The notes below the pieces were generated by a model. It was not told where the DNA came from. It saw only the letters and a program-made list of their open reading frames with translations, and did not search any database. This document shows positions 58,875-64,000 of a stretch of 64,000 bases of DNA, one piece after another. The DNA is from Polychytrium aggregatum (taxonomy: Eukaryota > Chytridiomycota > Chytridiomycetes > Polychytriales). How positions within the stretch are numbered: position 1 is the first letter of the stretch; every line of letters starts with the position of its first letter. Where the stretch lies: positions 417,824-481,823 of the forward strand of contig NW_026516235.1 in assembly GCF_025602895.1 (NCBI RefSeq), written 5' to 3'. Made by a program: the position numbers and the translations under genes.

Positions 58875-61800
58875 TCACTCCGACTGGTCGTTCGCTGATT
58901 TGCGATCTCTGGGTTCATTGGTGCCGGTGACGCTTGCCTCGAGCAGCCCAAAGACGGTCTTGTCTCGCTTTGCGGCTCCTCCAAGGCCGCTGATTCCGCC
59001 GACACCCTTCACGGCGGCAGTGCCGGCCTTTGCCTTGACGTCGGCATAGTTGGCCATGAACGAGCCGGCGGTGTCCTTTGACCCAAACTCGAGTGTATAC
59101 GTCACCTTGTTGCGGCGGACCCGGACACTTCGAGCCAGGACCTTCTCTGCATCGGGGTCGCTCTCGGGGTCGCAGAGCTCGCACTCGCACGATGAGAATC
59201 GGAAGCTGACCTGGATGGTCCCGTCCATGTCGGACTCCCGCATCTCGATCAGATCCAGGTTGGTGAAGACCAGGACCGTCGACGACACCCAGGCGCCTCC
59301 AAACTTGAGGCCCTGCAGGCCGCAGTCGTAAGCATAGGCGACGATCGAGGCTCTGGCCATGCCTTGGCTTGTGACGGACGACCGGTTGGTGGCAGCCGGG
59401 GACGATCTCTGCGTTTGCTTCTCGCTGTCGTTCCCGACTGGCTTGTGCTGGAGCACCTTGAAGAGCCTTGTGCTGAAGAGGATGATCGGGATCAAGGACG
59501 AGACCATGATGACCAGACACGAGAGAATGATCCTCCCGACGACATAGAGGCCCTGCGAGCTCAGCTCCTCCGAGAGCGCATACACCATCGGCAGACACAG
59601 CAGCAGCGTCATCGACACCACATAGCTGCACAGTCCGATGACCCTGGACTCTTGGAAGCGCTCGTGGGCGCCTCTGGTCAGATATGCAAACACCACACAG
59701 CCAATCAGGATGGCTCCGTTCAGGACATAGATCAGGATCTCGGGGGCGGCCATGGAGCCGTGAGCCGAAGCGCACACCAGGGCGTAGAAGCTGCCCTCGA
59801 CCACGGCGGTGGGACTGCCGATGGCGACCCAGGCGACGCAGACCACAATCTCGATCCCGACGATCATGGCAGAGGCGAGGATGAGCTTCCAGTCGGGGGT
59901 CTTGATGGTGCGGATGCGCTTGTATCCAAAGATGATGTAGATGCGGATCGACTTCATGAGCAGCATGCTGGATGCACAGGGAGTGAGTGAGTGAGTGAGT
60001 GAGTGGGTGAGTGAGTGAGTGGGTGAGTGCGATGGCCGATTGTATCGACGACTGGTGCTGTCCACAAGTGAGTCCCAGCCATGTCGATGAAGCAACATTG
60101 CGGTGGTGTTCCAGAGCGTGAGACCCCAACAGCACCATACCTGAACACGGACGAAAACGCAATCACCGGGAGGAAGATGCGGCCGGCACAGACCAGGGGA
60201 CTCGGATCGGCCGAGAAGAAGAGTGCGGCAACCTGGCCAAACACTGGTTGTTCGAGGCAGCGAGCGAGTCGACGACGACATTGAGCAAGATGATGTAGCA
60301 ATGCAGGACAGCACCAGCACCCATCGCACCCATCGCACCCATCGCACCCATCGCACATCGGCAACTTACAGGCGCCGGCCATGATCACATAGCAGCAGTT
60401 GGGCGAGATCGCCTGTATGTCCGGCTTCTTCCTCCACAGGACAATCAGCGTCAAGATCCCGGTATTGATCAGCACCGTGACAATCAGCAACACCAGCATC
60501 ACAATATTGTCCGAGTCCAGGTTGTTGAAATGGATCATGAATGGCGCCGATGGCTCCGAGCAGTCCAGTTGCTGGTTGTTGTAGTAGCCGACGTCGCAGA
60601 TGCACTCGATTATCGACGACGACTGGAAGGGGCCGTCGATGATGCAGTATCCGTGCTTGCAAGAGCTGGCGCTGACATAGATGTTGTTTGAGTCAAAGTA
60701 CGGATTGCAGGGCGAGGTTGGGTCATACAGAGACTGGCCGCCCTGGGTGACCAGCATGAAGGCATCGTAGGCGAACTGGCGGATGTTCGGGTCGGTGTAG
60801 TGGACAAAGTTGTATTGGTTGAAGTACGTGGCGGTGGACGGCGATGCGATCGGCTCGGTCGAGAGAGTCTGGCGATCGTATTTGCCAAGGCAAGGCCGGT
60901 GGTGCAGATGATGTTGATGATGTCGGTGGTGCCGATGGTAATGAAGTTGATGACAACACAGCAAGATGCCAGACCAGCGAGTATCGCAAATGGTATCGAA
61001 TCGACCATGAGAACGGGCGGTGAGCAGGCGCGAGTCATGGTCAGTGCTTTGGTGCTGTCGGTGCTTTGGTGCTGTCAGCGCCGGCGCAACGATTGGAGTC
61101 AGGTCAACGACTACTCACCGTCTGAGTGCCGCCGAATATGATCCAAAACAAGAATCGCAGGGTGGCTTGGATCTCTGCGGCGCTGACCCCATACAGCTGC
61201 GAGTCTTGGCGCAGAATGAAGAAGGTCGGTTCCATGAGGGGATAGGCATTGGGGACACTCGAGTCGAGGTAGCTTGACTGGATGGCGTTTCCGATGTCGT
61301 TGGAGATGTGTCGCAGGGCCGAGATGTTGGTCGTGATGGGGGGGGAAGAAAGAGCAGCCTGGGCGGGGAGGAGAGTCGGTGGCAGAGGACCATCAGCTCC
61401 GTGACTCGCTGGACTGTGGATGTGCGTTGATGTGTGCACACAATCACCAGCTCGAACAGGATATCCAGTGATGTGGGTGGGACGATCATGGTCGCGCTGA
61501 TACCATCGAGGCATCGGGTGCGCAACGAATCCCAACCCACAACGGGGAGGGGCGAGTGGATCGCACTTGCCTTCATCGTCTGCACGGATGGAGCGACAGT
61601 GTCGCCGTTCTTGTTGATGATGTTAGCGATCCCGTACAGATTGAAGCTGGATGCCATTCCAGATAGGGTGGCGTTCACATATGGCAAATCGACATACCCA
61701 ATCGAAAACGGTACGACTTGGACGCCGTCCGACAGGATGCTGTCGCTTGAACCATAAAGAGGAGTATTTGCAGGGCCCCAGGTTGGAAGCGGATAGTATC

Positions 61801-62749
61801 GCGTCCCAGTGAGATTCAGGGTGGGATCGAACTTGTTCAAAGCCGAGAGGAAGTTTGCCGTCAGTCCAGCAGTACCACTATTTACGATCGTTTGGATACG
61901 CGCAGTGATCGTGGTGAGGTTTGGATTGTTCTGGGTGAGGCGGGTGTCGTTCCAGAAGGCAATCTTGCCACTGAAGATGTCGGCCAGGTTCTGCCGAGTC
62001 AGCGTGAGATTGGTGACGTTGAGGTGATATACGATGGCAATGCAGCTGGTTTCCCCGTCATCGCGAGGATAATCAAGGAACAAGATTCAGTCCACGGGTC
62101 GCTGTGATTCCACGAGCCACAGCACCAGGCCGTGATTCCACTGAATCAACAACGGCGAACACATGTCCATCCGGGCGTTGCCACAAGCACAACTTGGAAT
62201 CGCAGTGCCCGGGCACATTCGAGCAAGGAATGCGGAGTCATTCCCCCATCAAGCAAACAATATTTCCAGCTGGTGCGATGGCAGTTAGATGAACGCGCAC
62301 AACAACTGACCTTGCCGCAACTGGGACGGGAACAAAATGCCCGAGAGTGTTTCCTGGCCCCGTATACGAAACGTTGGAGGGAATCACATCGATAGCGGCC
62401 CATGTCAGGTTCGGAGCACCGGCCGCAAGAGCAGCTCGAGCTGCTCCGGAGCCGGCATTCGTATAATTGTAGTCCCAACCCGGATCATAATTCGAATAGA
62501 CACCGGAGAGGGCCAAAAACAGGGATGAGGGGGGATTGGATCCGATTCCGCCAATGATCACGTTCGGTTGCTGACAGAATGCGCCTGTGAGACGTGTCCA
62601 GGTCATATCAAGGGAACAGTCCGAAAGAAATCAGCTTCTCGTGTTTGTAATTCATGAGGGTGTGCTCAGTCCATATCATGCGACATCATGTTACCGAGGC
62701 CAGACAGCAAGGGCAGGAGCCAGAGCAGGCACGAGTTGAGGATGGTCAT
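58875..62749 (-). CDS. Chimeric receptor: PstS-like phosphate-binding ectodomain plus class C-type 7TM domain
   Basis: A signal peptide (MTILNSCLLWLLPLLSGL, 62749-62695) splices to 62584. The ectodomain follows the type-2 periplasmic-binding fold of PstS: NYTNAGSGAARAALAAG, WAAIDVIPS, CIAIVYHLNV, LTRQNLADIFSGKIAFWND, NPNLTTITARIQTIVNSGTAGLTANFLSAL, and VQVVPFSIGYVDLPYV. A Cys-rich EGF-like stretch (CKHGYCIIDG...ECICDVGYYNNQQLDC) comes next. TM segments are IVMLVLLIVTVLINTGILTL, CYVIMAGA, SAMIVGIEIVVCVAWVAIG, PEILIYVLNGAILIGCVVFA, VIGLCSYVVSMTLLLCLPMV and RIILSCLVIMVSSLIPIILF. A cytosolic tail of about 190 residues with a beta-rich segment ends at 58875. Exon borders between 59990 and 62300 are approximate. 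Confidence 0.82.
59981..60029. repeat. (GAGT)n microsatellite in the PstS-receptor intron
   Basis: About 12 tetramers (some GGGT) ending GTGAGTGCGATGGCC, the same junction as the array in the PDAT intron. Confidence 0.9.
60319..60356. repeat. 9-bp tandem array in receptor intron
   Basis: Four to five copies of CACCCATCG directly beside a splice site of the PstS-like receptor gene. Confidence 0.85.
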
Positions 62750-63068
62750 GATAGCGACGCGACTTGAACAGCGATGGAGACCCGAACGAGAGGTGATAGT
62801 CTCAAAGCCTTTCGAATAAGCTCTTCAAGCGATGGAATGGATCGTCGGCGCGGAGGATCTTGATAACTTTCAATAGATATTGGACAGGAAGAATACTGGG
62901 TCAAGTCAAACAGCCGATGAAGGAAGGAGAATCTCCTTAGTTGGAAGTATAATTGATGAGGCTCAGTGTCCAGGCCCGAGAAAAGGAGGTGATCACAAAG
63001 TCAAGCCTCATCCAGACGCAAGCTCCTTGACAGAGGCAGAAAACCCAGAAGATGATTCAATTCAAGAT
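62750..63068. other. Upstream region of the PstS-like receptor
   Basis: Probable promoter and 5' UTR, running up to the right arm of the inverted repeat. More AT-rich than the gene. No ORF supported. Confidence 0.4.
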
Positions 63069-64000
63069 TGGATGATGTCATACCCAAACAAAAGAAACAG
63101 TCTGCGATGCTGATCCCGACTGCTCGGTTGTTTGGTCGTGAACACGATCGTTGTTATGACGTACGACCGACGCGCACGCTGTGGAAGAGATGCACATAAA
63201 GGACAAACTGGCGATCCATTCGAGTTAAACACAAATGACACTCGAGCGCTCTTAAAAAGAAAGCCATCGACGGTGAAAACGCCGGTTACGAGATGGAGCT
63301 GTGCGCTTGCATGGATGTCGGCCTGATTTGGTCCCGGTCTGGACAGGGCCCGATCCTGAGAGCGCCTGTGTAGCAAGATTAGGTACGCATAGAGCACTTC
63401 CATAAAAAGGTACTCGATAAAATATGCAGTACACTGAAACCATACTGTCTAGCGGTCCGAATTTGCATCCAAGCTTTACATTTGGCAATAAAATCCGCTC
63501 CTTCCAAATCTGAACGTGAAGATGTTTCAGTCCCACCAATATCAGTACCTTCAGGATGAAAACCCCGATTCAAAGCCTCACCAACGCACTGTTGCAGTAC
63601 AATAGCTTTTAACTGACTCTTAGTCTCGGTCGCAAATCGAGCTATCCAAATTCCACGTAAAATGAACAGCATAAGATCGAGGTGTCACACGACCCCGGTG
63701 GCTCGTGTATGTCCAGAAGGTATGTTCGCAATCCCGAATCGAAAAAGAAAGAAAGCTGGACGCAGCGTAATCCAAGACAATTAATCGATATGAGATATGA
63801 CCCATTAGATTATTAAGAAGCTGCGATCTTTTGTGGCACACAAGCCCGACAAGCAAATCCTGGGAGATGATACTGACCGACCCAGCCGGCAGGGATGTCT
63901 GCTGGAGGCGAAAAATAATGTGCATGGTCCGGGAATCGAACCCGGGTCTGCCGCGTGGCAGGCGGCAATTCTACCACTGGACCAACCATGCGAGCTTGAC
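63069..64000. repeat. Right arm of the long inverted repeat (runs to window edge)
   Basis: Reverse complement of 57463-58396 with few differences. The match is still running at 64000, so the true outer end is beyond the window. Confidence 0.92.
63921..63991 (-). tRNA. tRNA-Gly (GCC), copy 2, canonical
   Basis: 71 nt. Acceptor GCATGGT/ACCATGC, discriminator A, anticodon GCC, T arm CCGGG-TTCGATT-CCCGG with canonical B box GGTTCGATTCC. The upstream flank GTCAAGCTC is the same as at copy 1. Confidence 0.95.

Noticed and set aside
58915-60162. 415-aa minus-strand ORF in the second frame
   Set aside because: Arg/His/Pro-rich alternate frame; the neighbouring frame has the TM helices and continues the receptor.

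Overview
This window comes from an intron-rich nuclear genome, most likely a zoosporic (flagellated) fungus such as a chytrid. The argument rests on combination: typical fungal genes (TVP23, a KEX1-like carboxypeptidase, LRO1/PDAT, a fungal-type CLC channel, transgelin/SCP1) sit beside a large flagellar-type protein and class C-type 7TM receptors, which Dikarya lack. Most of the window is moderately GC-rich with short GT-AG introns, many carrying small tandem arrays. The block at about 47.5-51.2 kb is strikingly AT-rich and gene-poor.

Layout. 1-4.2 kb: 3' part of a large flagellar-type protein (+). 4.6-6.1 kb: transgelin/calponin (+). 6.8-9.6 kb: secreted protein of four tandem modules (-). 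10.5-11.4 kb: kappa-class GST (-). 12.2-14.1 kb: GPI-anchored protein with three P-type trefoil domains (-). 15.0-16.4 kb: 5'-truncated LINE fragment (+). 17.2-20.2 kb: DOMON plus copper type II monooxygenase of the dopamine beta-hydroxylase type (+). 20.8-23.7 kb: PDAT/LRO1 (-). 24.3-26.5 kb: LRR-like protein (+). 26.8-28.5 kb: unrecognised 498-aa protein (-). 28.8-34.0 kb: beta-helix ectodomain fused to a 7TM domain (+). 34.7-35.8 kb: TVP23 (-). 36.3-41.7 kb: CLC channel/exchanger with CBS region (-). 41.8-43.4 kb: ESCRT-III protein with a novel C-terminal extension (+). 43.9-46.9 kb: KEX1-like carboxypeptidase (+). 47.4-49.5 kb: a tRNA-Trp/tRNA-Arg pair and its inverted copy. 51.3-57.5 kb: two LINEs in tandem at one tRNA-Gly target. 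57.5-64.0 kb: a long inverted repeat, each arm with tRNA-Gly, flanking a second 7TM receptor whose ectodomain resembles the bacterial phosphate-binding protein PstS.

Common themes are the secretory pathway and cell surface (trefoil-GPI protein, four-module protein, copper monooxygenase, two receptors, KEX1, TVP23, CLC, ESCRT-III). The most unusual items are the two chimeric receptors, the two modular cysteine-rich secreted proteins, the DBH-type enzyme, and the LINEs integrated at a fixed position in tRNA-Gly. Exon boundaries were read by eye from splice motifs and frame. Where a whole model closes in frame this is stated; otherwise boundaries are approximate.
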